The notes below the pieces were generated by a model. That model saw nothing but the letters and a program-made list of their open reading frames with translations, had not been told where the DNA came from and did no database searches. Shown piece by piece: positions 48,660 through 55,993 of a stretch of 64,000 nucleotides of DNA. This stretch comes from a virus. The stretch covers positions 16,894 to 80,893 of IMG/VR virus record IMGVR_UViG_3300027791_001841. One strand, written 5' to 3'. The translations under genes were made by a program, and so were the position numbers. How positions within the stretch are numbered: the first letter of the stretch is position 1; each line of letters starts with the position of its first letter.

Positions 48660-50207
48660 ATGAAAGAACCAGTCAACTTATCACCATTACAGAAAGACTA
48701 CGCTGTGTATTTGCCAGCTATTAGTTCTTTCTATAGTACCTACGTTGCTAAACAGCGACTAGGTGAATTTATTCCAAAAGAAAGAATTCCTGCGGGCTTT
48801 GACCGCGGAATTGAAGGCATGAACTTCTTAAACGAAGAACAAGGATACTTTACATACAAGTATGGTTTGTATTCAGCAGGTCACGCACAATTGAATCTTG
48901 AAAAGACTATGGTACAAGATGCTATGGTACAAGATAGAGATCGTGGTAAAACAATGATTTTAGGTGACTCAGGTGGATATCAGGTTGGTAAAGGTGTTCT
49001 TAAGTTTGATTGGTTAAACTTTGATGGTCCTGCTGCAAACAAGACTAGAGATGACATTCTTAATTGGCTAGAGCTTACAGCAGATTGGTCAATGCTACTT
49101 GATGTTCCGACTTGGGCATGTGATCATATTCATGCTCCTAAAACAGGACTTAAAGACTTTCAAGACTGCTTAGATAAAACACGTTTTAATAACAAGTATT
49201 GGTTAGAGCGTAGACTAGGCGTAACTAAGTTTTTAAATGTACTACAAGGCTCAGACTGGGACACTGCTGAAAAGTGGTACGAAGGTGTTAAAGAGTTTAG
49301 TGATCCTGCTATTTGGGGTGACAAGGCTTGTGAAGGCTGGGCAATGGGTGGTGCTAATATGTGCAAGATGCCTATTACACTACGCAGACTTATGACAATG
49401 AAATTTGACGGTATGCTAGAAGGTAAAGACTGGATGCACTTCTTAGGTACTGCACAACTTGATTGGTCATGTTACTTAACTAGTATTCAAAGACAAGTAC
49501 GTAAACATATTAATCCTAACTTTACAGTAAGTTTTGATTGTGCATCACCGTTTATTGCAACTGCACATGGTCTTGTTTACACTAACAGTCAACACACTTC
49601 AAAGCGTTGGTCAGTTATTATGGACAAAGCAATGGATAATAAAGCACTTGCTGGCAGACATGACATTCCGTTTCCGTTTGAAAGTGAAATTGGTAGGCGT
49701 TTAAGTGTTGCAGACATTTGTCATTATGCACCAGGTATGCTTAACAAGATTGGTAAAGAAGGTAAAACAAGTTGGGATAGCTTTGGTTATGCACTAATGA
49801 TGTCACACAACGTGTATCAACATATTGTTGCTGTACAACGTGCTAACAACTTAACAGATATCGAACTTGCAAAGCAACGTCCAGACTGGAGACATTGGAG
49901 AAAAGTTAAAGAAGCAGATAAGAGTGATGAGTACTCAGCTTGGGTACCACGTAATATTCTTTACTTCGATCGTTTTGTTGAAGAACTATTTGAACAGCCT
50001 ACAAAAGAAGCAGCATTTGCAATGATTAAAGAAGCTGATGCGTTCCTTAAGAACTGTGAAGGTTCTAGACTACGTGGTGGTGTTACAAACATTGCTAACT
50101 CGCTGTTTGTTGAAGTTGACGATGCAGGTGACGAAATTGTTCCGTGGACTGATGACAGAGAAGATGACGAACTAGCTAAATTAGAAACTGAGTTAACAGG
50201 AGAATAA
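48660..50207 (+). CDS. dpdA: TGT-like transglycosylase, probable DpdA (7-deazaguanine insertion into DNA)
   Basis: 515 residues. tRNA-guanine transglycosylase motifs are in order: LGDSGGYQVG at 101-110 (Asp103 matches the base-recognising Asp of DSGGFQ), NVLQG at 193-197 (TGT GIVQG), GWAMGG at 226-231, and VSFDCASPF with Asp293 in place of the catalytic nucleophile of FDCVLPTR. The C-terminal CxCxxC zinc site of tRNA enzymes is not seen, and the chain is longer than TGT. This is the profile of phage DpdA enzymes that exchange guanine in DNA for a 7-deazaguanine. FolE, QueD and QueE here can supply the base. Confidence 0.82.
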   Translation: MKEPVNLSPLQKDYAVYLPAISSFYSTYVAKQRLGEFIPKERIPAGFDRGIEGMNFLNEEQGYFTYKYGLYSAGHAQLNLEKTMVQDAMVQDRDRGKTMILGDSGGYQVGKGVLKFDWLNFDGPAANKTRDDILNWLELTADWSMLLDVPTWACDHIHAPKTGLKDFQDCLDKTRFNNKYWLERRLGVTKFLNVLQGSDWDTAEKWYEGVKEFSDPAIWGDKACEGWAMGGANMCKMPITLRRLMTMKFDGMLEGKDWMHFLGTAQLDWSCYLTSIQRQVRKHINPNFTVSFDCASPFIATAHGLVYTNSQHTSKRWSVIMDKAMDNKALAGRHDIPFPFESEIGRRLSVADICHYAPGMLNKIGKEGKTSWDSFGYALMMSHNVYQHIVAVQRANNLTDIELAKQRPDWRHWRKVKEADKSDEYSAWVPRNILYFDRFVEELFEQPTKEAAFAMIKEADAFLKNCEGSRLRGGVTNIANSLFVEVDDAGDEIVPWTDDREDDELAKLETELTGE

Positions 50208-50208
50208 T

Positions 50209-50739
50209 ATGGAACGTACATACGAAGATGGTCACGTATCAAGTACAGCAAAATTTTTTGTAGGTGTAGAAGTTGAAAAAACTCCTGCATTTGGAAAGAA
50301 AACATTGTTCGTTACCGGTATTCATGATGTATCTGACATTCGTGACATGTTTAGCACATATGGCTGTGAACATATCTTTTTTGGTGCTAATCATAGCTTT
50401 GATCCACAAAAGTCGTGGGTAGCTGCAGACTGGGAAGAGTGGGAAGACATGATCGAAGTGTTCGTTAATGACGAAATTTTTTGTAGCTTAGATATTCCAA
50501 TTGCTGCTGTAGAAGACTTTATGGACAGTGGATTAGTAGAAAATATCTACTTTATTCCGCAGATCCGTGTACCATTGCCGTATGTTGATCAACTTGGTTA
50601 CAACGCTATGCTAAAAATTGATGACAAAGGCTTTAAGGCATCTAATCCAGGTGTTTGGTGTCATAGGGTTCGCGACCTTATGGATCATACTAAATTTACT
50701 CATTGGAGTGAATATGACAAAGACAAACTTATTGATTGA
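50209..50739 (+). CDS. Conserved phage protein next to dpdA, 176 aa
   Basis: Starts 1 nt after the dpdA stop with GGAGAATA as ribosome site, so the two are coexpressed. Alpha/beta, acidic, with VTGIHDVSDIRDMFSTYG and HIFFGANHSFDPQKSW as notable stretches and no named domain. A role as partner or specificity factor of the transglycosylase is possible from position only. Its stop overlaps the next promoter's -35. Confidence 0.65.
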   Translation: MERTYEDGHVSSTAKFFVGVEVEKTPAFGKKTLFVTGIHDVSDIRDMFSTYGCEHIFFGANHSFDPQKSWVAADWEEWEDMIEVFVNDEIFCSLDIPIAAVEDFMDSGLVENIYFIPQIRVPLPYVDQLGYNAMLKIDDKGFKASNPGVWCHRVRDLMDHTKFTHWSEYDKDKLID

Positions 50740-50764
50740 CTTCAATCAAGAAAGGTGTTATACT
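50736..50764 (+). promoter_or_regulatory. Sigma70-type promoter
   Basis: TTGACT 50736-50741, a 17 nt spacer and TATACT 50759-50764. It drives the group from 50824 through folE. Predicted +1 near 50771 excludes ATG 50767 as the start of the next gene. Confidence 0.75.
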
Positions 50765-50823
50765 AAATGCAACAACGTGAATCTTATTACAACTATATGT
50801 TAAGACGTATGAAAGAAGAAAAT

Positions 50824-51228
50824 ATGGCAAACGATAAAGAAAATGCTATGCAAAATGCAAAGCGAATGATTTGGGTTACTTTCACTAAAGAAGGTATCCA
50901 TAAGTATCCTGCGGCACTAGATGATCCTAGTCTTGCAACAGGTGATGAATACGATGTTAGTTTTTTGGGTTATCCCCACAGACACATCTTTCATTTTAGA
51001 GTAGGTATCACTGTAACACATAACGACAGAGATATTGAGTTTATTCAATTCAAGCGTTGGCTTGAGAAACTGTATGAAGGTGAACTTAATGTAGATTATA
51101 AATCTTGTGAAATGATGTCAGATGATTTGTATAAACAAATCACAACAAAACACCCCGGACGTGAAGTCCACATCGATGTCTCCGAAGACGGAGAAAACGG
51201 TGCCCATATTGAATATGCAAAGTATTAA
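50824..51228 (+). CDS. Conserved phage protein, 134 aa
   Basis: The frame is open from ATG 50767, but that codon precedes the predicted transcription start. ATG 50824 (MANDKENAMQNAKRMIWV) has GAAGAAA before it and is preferred; ATG 50797 and 50809 remain possible. HKYPAALDDPSLATGDEYDV then LGYPHRHIFHFRV are the most distinctive parts. This resembles a protein family common in marine myoviruses; function unknown. Confidence 0.65.
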   Translation: MANDKENAMQNAKRMIWVTFTKEGIHKYPAALDDPSLATGDEYDVSFLGYPHRHIFHFRVGITVTHNDRDIEFIQFKRWLEKLYEGELNVDYKSCEMMSDDLYKQITTKHPGREVHIDVSEDGENGAHIEYAKY

Positions 51229-51240
51229 AGGAGACCTACA

Positions 51241-51441
51241 ATGGGTTATTTTGCAGATCGGCCAGACGTGGTTAAGATCTTTACGGATCTCGAAGCGTAC
51301 AAAGAATTTTGTCGATTCAACGGTTTTAAATTTGATGAACGTGATCTTTATAAGCGAGAAAGTAGAGCTTTTAGAGCGTTTGAAAACCGCCATGGCTATA
51401 AGAAGTCATTCCAAAAGAAATTTAATAAACGGAGAAACTAA
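51241..51441 (+). CDS. Small basic phage protein, 66 aa
   Basis: AAAGGAGACCTACA before the ATG. Rich in Lys, Arg and Phe (YKEFCRFNGFKF; KKSFQKKFNKRRN), helical at the start. It directly abuts the next gene. Possibly nucleic-acid binding; no domain recognised. Confidence 0.6.
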   Translation: MGYFADRPDVVKIFTDLEAYKEFCRFNGFKFDERDLYKRESRAFRAFENRHGYKKSFQKKFNKRRN

Positions 51442-52491
51442 ATGAACATATGGCTAGTTGACTTAGAAGCAGTAGAAACACGTTACACTAAGCAGTGGAA
51501 AACGCAGTTTCCAAATCTGTTGCGAGGACATGGCCATACAGTAACCGTAGTCAACGGTGGGGATACGCCTCAGGCAACAACTCCTGGGGCGTTCCTCAAC
51601 TTCGGTGGAACTAATGTTTACAAAAGTAAGCAGTTAGAAATTATTGCTGAAGCATTTTGTAAAGGAGAAGTAAAAGATGGAGATTATTTCCTATATACGG
51701 ATGCGTGGAACCCAACTGTTATTCAGTTGCGCTACATGGCTGAACTGTTGGGCGTGGACATTCGAATTGGTGGCTTATGGCATGCTGGTAGTTATGACCC
51801 TGCTGATTTTTTAGGCAGACTGATCGGAGACAAACCGTGGGTAAGACATGCTGAAATGTCAATGTATGAATGTTATAATCATAACTTTTTTGCAAGTAAC
51901 TTTCACATTGACATGTTTTTAGAAGCGTTTAATGACAACTACAGTGTTGACATGGACAAAGCAATTAGAACTGGCTGGCCATTTGAGTATATGGCAAATA
52001 CATTAACAATGTACAAAGGTATGCCGAAACGAGATCTTATTTTGTTTCCGCATCGTGTTGCTCCTGAGAAGCAAGTTGACATATTTGAAGATCTTAGAGA
52101 AGCACTTCCGCAATATGAATTTGTTGTTTGTCAAGAAAAACAACTATCGAAGAACGAATACCACAACTTATTAGGTGAAGCTAAACTAGTATTCAGTGCT
52201 AATTTGCAAGAAACACTTGGCATTAGTTGGTATGAGGGTGCGCTTGTAGACACTATTCCTATGGTTCCGGACCGTTTAAGCTATACTGAAATGGCATTAG
52301 ACGAGTTTAAATATCCTAGTGATTGGACAACGTCATTTGCTGCATACAAAGAACACAAAGAACAAGTGGTTGCACAAATTATAGATTACATGGAAAATTA
52401 TAAAAAGTACTTACCTCGCCTAAATAAACAGGTACAAGTACTAAATGAGCAATATTTTAGTTGCTCAGATCTATTAAATGTGTTAAAATAA
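51442..52491 (+). CDS. GT-B-type glycosyltransferase-like protein, 349 aa
   Basis: The N-terminal half has a Rossmann-like start (MNIWLVDLEAVETRY) and GGLWHAGSYDPADFL. The C-terminal half has the GT-B order RDLILFPHRVAPEKQVDIF, YEFVVCQEK, AKLVFSANLQETLGISWYEG and then IPMVPDR, close to the GT4 pattern with a donor-binding E-x7-E-like loop. GGAGAAACTAA precedes the ATG. The gene lies between dpdA and folE rather than with the sugar genes, so DNA-base glucosylation is conceivable; a protein or glycan acceptor is equally possible. Confidence 0.7.
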   Translation: MNIWLVDLEAVETRYTKQWKTQFPNLLRGHGHTVTVVNGGDTPQATTPGAFLNFGGTNVYKSKQLEIIAEAFCKGEVKDGDYFLYTDAWNPTVIQLRYMAELLGVDIRIGGLWHAGSYDPADFLGRLIGDKPWVRHAEMSMYECYNHNFFASNFHIDMFLEAFNDNYSVDMDKAIRTGWPFEYMANTLTMYKGMPKRDLILFPHRVAPEKQVDIFEDLREALPQYEFVVCQEKQLSKNEYHNLLGEAKLVFSANLQETLGISWYEGALVDTIPMVPDRLSYTEMALDEFKYPSDWTTSFAAYKEHKEQVVAQIIDYMENYKKYLPRLNKQVQVLNEQYFSCSDLLNVLK

Positions 52492-52534
52492 TATAAAAGT
52501 TGGCAATCCACTGCCTAAACATCGGAGAATAAAA

Positions 52535-53224
52535 TTGAGTATAAGCGAAAAAATTAAAACAAAACTACAAGACGCAGGCGTTAGATTTTGGGCCGGCGAC
52601 AACATTAGTGAAGTCCTGCAAGAGGGCGACAAACAATTATTAATTGAAGAACTTACACCTAAGTTCGAAGCAGTATTAGACGGTCTTGTAATTGATCGTT
52701 ATACAGATCCTAACAGTATGGATACTGGTAAACGCCTAGCAAAAATGTATGTAAATGAATTAATGGCAGGTCGATATGATCCTATGCCTAATGCAACTGC
52801 ATTTCCTAATCACATAGATAACGGATACGAAGGTATGCTAGTTGTACGCAGTGAGCTTAAAAGTGTTTGCTCACATCATCATCAACCCGTAACTGGTGTT
52901 GCATATATTGGAATTATTGCTGGAGAAACTTTAATTGGACTTAGCAAATATACACGTATTGCACAATGGTGTGCTAGACGTGGCACATTACAAGAAGAAC
53001 TATGTAATGATATTGCTAGAGAGATTATGAGTTCAACTGGATCTACTAACGTAGGTGTTTACATCCAAGCAACACACGGGTGTTGTGAGAACAGAGGCAT
53101 TATGGCAAATAGCAGTCTTACACAGACAACTGTTTTAAAAGGTGCGTTTAAAGATGACGCTGGCACTAAGAAGGAATTTTTTGATAACATTAAACTACAG
53201 CAAGAATTTGCTTGTGGAAAATAG
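52535..53224 (+). CDS. folE: GTP cyclohydrolase I
   Basis: 229 residues from TTG 52535 (CGGAGAATAAAA before it). Converts GTP to dihydroneopterin triphosphate, the first step to folate and to 7-deazaguanines. Zinc ligands are present: CSHHHQP with Cys112 and His115, and Cys183 or Cys184 in HGCCENRG. KYTRIAQWCARR is the substrate helix. With QueD and QueE in the same genome, the 7-deazaguanine route is the likely purpose. A small hairpin (GGCA/TGCC, 52502-52515) lies in its leader. Confidence 0.95.
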   Translation: MSISEKIKTKLQDAGVRFWAGDNISEVLQEGDKQLLIEELTPKFEAVLDGLVIDRYTDPNSMDTGKRLAKMYVNELMAGRYDPMPNATAFPNHIDNGYEGMLVVRSELKSVCSHHHQPVTGVAYIGIIAGETLIGLSKYTRIAQWCARRGTLQEELCNDIAREIMSSTGSTNVGVYIQATHGCCENRGIMANSSLTQTTVLKGAFKDDAGTKKEFFDNIKLQQEFACGK

Positions 53225-53232
53225 GAGATAGT

Positions 53233-53448
53233 ATGCCAATACCAGAAAGAATAATTATGCCAGCAACAAAAGACCCAAGCATGGGACACTTTTACGTAAG
53301 CCTTGTTAAAAGTGCAGTACGCATTGTGGCAGGAGTGTCAATGATATACGGAGGCTACTACTTAGAATATTGGGGTACGCCATTTATAATCGCCGGAGTA
53401 GGCTTTGTAATTGCAGAGGCACTTGGCATATTAGAGGAGATAGTTTAA
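53233..53448 (+). CDS. Small membrane protein, 71 aa
   Basis: ATG 53233 with AGGAGATAGT upstream is preferred over ATG 53212, which lies inside folE. The hydrophilic start PIPERIIMPATKDPSMG is followed by one long or two short hydrophobic stretches (LVKSAVRIVAGVSMIYGGYY; PFIIAGVGFVIAEALGI). TAATG with the next gene. Function unknown. Confidence 0.65.
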   Translation: MPIPERIIMPATKDPSMGHFYVSLVKSAVRIVAGVSMIYGGYYLEYWGTPFIIAGVGFVIAEALGILEEIV

Positions 53449-53648
53449 TGCTAATTGAAGTTAAAGACGGACCATTTGCAAAAGCACTTGAAGAGAATTT
53501 AGATGACGGGGTCCTAATGAAAGAAGTAGTAATCCATAAAATTATAAACGGGTTACTAGTACGTCAAATTCACACTCGTGAGTATTCACAAAATAAAGAT
53601 GACTGGAACGATAGGTCGTCCAGTAAGCCATTATGCAAGACAAATTAG
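53448..53648 (+). CDS. Small conserved phage protein, 66 aa
   Basis: TAATG overlap with the membrane protein gene, with GGAGATAGTTTA as ribosome site. Hydrophilic; EVKDGPFAKALEENL and IINGLLVRQIHTREYSQNK are the recognisable parts. No domain known. The 3' end overlaps the next gene by 16 nt. Confidence 0.6.
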   Translation: MLIEVKDGPFAKALEENLDDGVLMKEVVIHKIINGLLVRQIHTREYSQNKDDWNDRSSSKPLCKTN

Positions 53649-53860
53649 ATTTACACAAAAAAAGAGTCTATTCCGTTGTTCCGCCAACATCAGCTAACGA
53701 CTGTATGATACTTACACCGGCTGAAGCGTTTATGTACAATCTTCGAGGAATACCGTTAGTTGATATGACTGAGAGGCACGGAATGACTATTAACCGTTTA
53801 AAACTAAGCAGGAAGGATCTAAATCATGGGACCGTGGAACGAACAAGTACAATTGCGTAG
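53633..53860 (+). CDS. Small conserved phage protein, possible HTH, 75 aa
   Basis: The C-terminal half (LVDMTERHGMTINRLKLSRK) could form a helix-turn-helix, but the match is weak. It overlaps both neighbours (16 and 35 nt), as is usual in this compact stretch. The overlapping frames make the exact start uncertain. Function unknown. Confidence 0.55.
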   Translation: MQDKLDLHKKRVYSVVPPTSANDCMILTPAEAFMYNLRGIPLVDMTERHGMTINRLKLSRKDLNHGTVERTSTIA

Positions 53861-54032
53861 ATCAAAATCTATTCAAACATTACTCGACACTAATCCTCAA
53901 TTGGATGAAGGTGTTCAAGGAATGTGGAAAAGAAAACTGAACGATCTTGCTGTTAACGAAGATGAATATAATTGCAGAGTTGTTGAGTTATATAAAAATA
54001 TTAAAACGGATTGGCTAACAGATGTTTCTTAA
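53826..54032 (+). CDS. Small conserved phage protein, 68 aa
   Basis: AGGAAGGATCTAAATC precedes the ATG. Helical: QLRRSKSIQTLLDTNPQLD then MWKRKLNDLAVNEDEY. It overlaps the previous gene by 35 nt and the cupin gene by 11 nt. Function unknown. Confidence 0.6.
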   Translation: MGPWNEQVQLRRSKSIQTLLDTNPQLDEGVQGMWKRKLNDLAVNEDEYNCRVVELYKNIKTDWLTDVS

Positions 54033-54450
54033 GTTTCTAAAACTAATTGGACGAGAGCGTATTATCTACGATAGAGATAACACAATTCCGTATCTAATTA
54101 GATACTATCTATTTTTAAAAGACAGAAAAAACTTTCCGTTTAATATTACTATGCACAAAGTACTAGTAAGTGACGAACCTACACTACACGATCATCCGTG
54201 GAGTTGGGGAGCATTAATTATTAAAGGTGGCTATTGGGAACACACTTCAGAAGGTAAGTTTTGGCGTGGGCCTGGTAGTATACGTTTTAGAACAGCAAAA
54301 GATTTGCATTGGTTAGAACTTGCTAAAGACGCAGACGGAAACGAAATTCCATGCTGGAGCATTTTTTATATGGGCAAGAAAGCTCAAGAATGGGGTTTTG
54401 TTAAAGATGGTAAATGGATACACAACGAGGATTATTTAAATCATGGGTGA
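54022..54450 (+). CDS. Cupin-fold protein
   Basis: 142 residues. The cupin metal motif 1 is HDHPWSWGALIIKGGYWEH (about residues 55-73), followed by GPGSIRFRTAKDLHWLEL as motif 2. This leaves a His/His/Glu/His-type metal site. Cupins bind sugars, small acids or serve as dioxygenases and isomerases; the substrate here is unclear. It overlaps the phosphoribosyltransferase gene by 8 nt, suggesting a shared pathway. Confidence 0.72.
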   Translation: MFLKFLKLIGRERIIYDRDNTIPYLIRYYLFLKDRKNFPFNITMHKVLVSDEPTLHDHPWSWGALIIKGGYWEHTSEGKFWRGPGSIRFRTAKDLHWLELAKDADGNEIPCWSIFYMGKKAQEWGFVKDGKWIHNEDYLNHG

Positions 54451-54991
54451 TATTAAGAAACATTATTATAGCTGGGCTGACGTAGAAAAAATGTGTGTAA
54501 GCATTGTTAATCAGATGTACGCTGACAGTTGGCGGCCTGATTACATTGTAGGTCTAACACGAGGCGGAAATGTGCCTGCTACTATTATTAGCAACATGAC
54601 TGGCATACGTTGCGAAGCACTTAAAGTAAGTCTACGTGACGATAACAGTCAAAGCGAAAGCAACTTATGGATGGCAGAAGATGCATACGGATATGCAAGT
54701 GATACAAATATCGGTGGTCCTACTACAGCAAAGAAAATCCTTATTGTAGACGACATTAACGATACTGGTGCTACTTTCAATTGGATCAAGGAAGACTGGC
54801 CTGCTAGTTGTTTGCCTGATGATCCGAGATGGGAGAAAGTTTGGTATAGTAACGTTCGGTTTGCTACCCTAACTAATAATCTAGCAAGTGACGCTACAGT
54901 TCCTGTTAGTTACACATGTCACGAAATAAACAAATTTGAAGAAGATGTTTGGCTTGTTTATCCTTGGGAAAATGTAGGAGAGTACACATGA
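54443..54991 (+). CDS. Purine-type phosphoribosyltransferase
   Basis: 182 residues. The PRPP-binding motif ILIVDDINDTGATF is at about residues 99-112, and YIVGLTRGGNVPATIIS near residue 34 is the flexible-loop entry of the Gpt/HPRT type I fold. It joins a purine base to PRPP or works in reverse. With a 7-deazaguanine pathway nearby, salvage of displaced guanine or of a deazapurine is an attractive but unproven idea. Coupled to its neighbours (8 nt overlap; ATGA). Confidence 0.82.
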   Translation: MGDIKKHYYSWADVEKMCVSIVNQMYADSWRPDYIVGLTRGGNVPATIISNMTGIRCEALKVSLRDDNSQSESNLWMAEDAYGYASDTNIGGPTTAKKILIVDDINDTGATFNWIKEDWPASCLPDDPRWEKVWYSNVRFATLTNNLASDATVPVSYTCHEINKFEEDVWLVYPWENVGEYT

Positions 54992-55221
54992 GTTATGACG
55001 ATCAATGCGCAGTAACATGCACACACAACGACAAAGTTGTAGATGCAGAAGTTGGCAATTTTAAATCTAAAGAGTTTGTTGAAGTATATATTGCAACAAA
55101 TAAAATTCACATGCGATGGAATGGTAAAACATACGTCGGCGGAATGGCTGGTATGGAATTTACTACACCGGGTCCAAGAGAATTTAAAGTAAAAACTGGA
55201 CGAGGTCGTTATGAAAGCTGA
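54988..55221 (+). CDS. Small conserved phage protein, 77 aa
   Basis: ATG 54988 overlaps the phosphoribosyltransferase stop (ATGA), with TAGGAGAG 6 nt before. A small beta domain: KEFVEVYIATNKIHMRWNG and AGMEFTTPGPREFKV. No name known. Overlaps the HIT gene by 11 nt. Confidence 0.65.
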   Translation: MSYDDQCAVTCTHNDKVVDAEVGNFKSKEFVEVYIATNKIHMRWNGKTYVGGMAGMEFTTPGPREFKVKTGRGRYES

Positions 55222-55585
55222 TACATTAGAGTTAGCAAAAAGCGAAGGCCGTGCTCCTTGGAATGACATTGAAATTGACACTAGAGATTTTACAGTGTTT
55301 CGTGACAAGTATCCGGTTACTGAAGGTCACACATTAATTGTACCTAAAACAGCAGACAGTGAAGGCATTATGAAATGTTTTAACTTTGCTGTTACTATGG
55401 GGTACGATAACGTAATCAGTGATAAGACTAATATCACAGGTTACAATATTGGTTTAAATGTAGGTGAGAGTGCAGGACAAACTGTTATGTATCCGCATGT
55501 ACATTTAATCTTTCGTAGAGACGGTGATACGGAAGATCCTAAGGGCGGCGTTCGAGGCGTCATTCCGTCAAAACAACAATACTAA
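55211..55585 (+). CDS. HIT-family nucleotide hydrolase/transferase
   Basis: 124 residues. The histidine-triad motif is YPHVHLIFRRDGD with His96 and His98; the third His of the usual HxHxH is Ile. FTVFRDKYPVTEGHTLIVPK is the standard HIT beginning, and DPKGGVRGVIP the standard end of the phage/bacterial subgroup. HIT proteins hydrolyse nucleotide phosphoramidates or dinucleotides. The gene sits next to the phosphoribosyltransferase, suggesting nucleotide metabolism. Confidence 0.85.
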   Translation: MKADTLELAKSEGRAPWNDIEIDTRDFTVFRDKYPVTEGHTLIVPKTADSEGIMKCFNFAVTMGYDNVISDKTNITGYNIGLNVGESAGQTVMYPHVHLIFRRDGDTEDPKGGVRGVIPSKQQY

Positions 55586-55598
55586 AAAAGGAAAGGGT

Positions 55599-55805
55599 AT
55601 GGAATTGAGACAGCAAATGATTAATGCAGCACGTAAACACGCTGAAGCTGAAATTGAACTACACAAAACAAATGTAGAAGTATACATGCAGAAAGTTGTA
55701 GGTATTGGAGAACATTCGGATATTATCGAAACGATCCAAAAAGAACTAGATAAAATGGCTTCTGCACACGATCGTCTAGAAATGTTAGACAAATATTTTG
55801 TCTAA
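55599..55805 (+). CDS. Small helical phage protein, 68 aa
   Basis: ATG 55599 follows AAAGGAAAGGGT. It is preferred over the in-frame ATG 55524, which lies inside the HIT gene. Almost fully helical and charged (QQMINAARKHAEAEIELHK; IIETIQKELDKMASAHDRLE), so probably a coiled coil. It overlaps the next gene by 8 nt. Function unknown. Confidence 0.6.
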   Translation: MELRQQMINAARKHAEAEIELHKTNVEVYMQKVVGIGEHSDIIETIQKELDKMASAHDRLEMLDKYFV

Positions 55806-55986
55806 GCAATGGACAGTTAAAGTAGAAGAAGACCCGGAGACAGGAGAGGTAATTTTACCTTTTCCGCCGGATCTTCTCAGCCAAATGGGATGGGATTTTG
55901 GTGATACTCTTATTTGGGATGACAATCTTAATGGCACCTTTTCAATAAAGAAAAAGGTTGACAACACCGATGAAAAGAAGGTATAA
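55798..55986 (+). CDS. Small conserved phage protein, 62 aa (AbrB-like pattern)
   Basis: TTG start overlapping the preceding stop region. The pattern 'VKVEEDPETGEVILPFPPDL then GWDFGDTLIWDD' resembles the swapped-hairpin fold of AbrB/MazE DNA-binding proteins and recurs in marine phages. The 3' end covers the -35 and -10 boxes of the queE promoter. Function unknown. Confidence 0.6.
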   Translation: MSKQWTVKVEEDPETGEVILPFPPDLLSQMGWDFGDTLIWDDNLNGTFSIKKKVDNTDEKKV

Positions 55987-55987
55987 T
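55958..55987 (+). promoter_or_regulatory. Consensus sigma70-type promoter of queE, +1 at the ATG
   Basis: TTGACA 55958-55963, an 18 nt spacer and TATAAT 55982-55987. Expected +1 is 55994, the A of the queE ATG. There is no Shine-Dalgarno sequence, so a leaderless mRNA is predicted. Confidence 0.8.
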
Positions 55988-55993
55988 AGTAGT

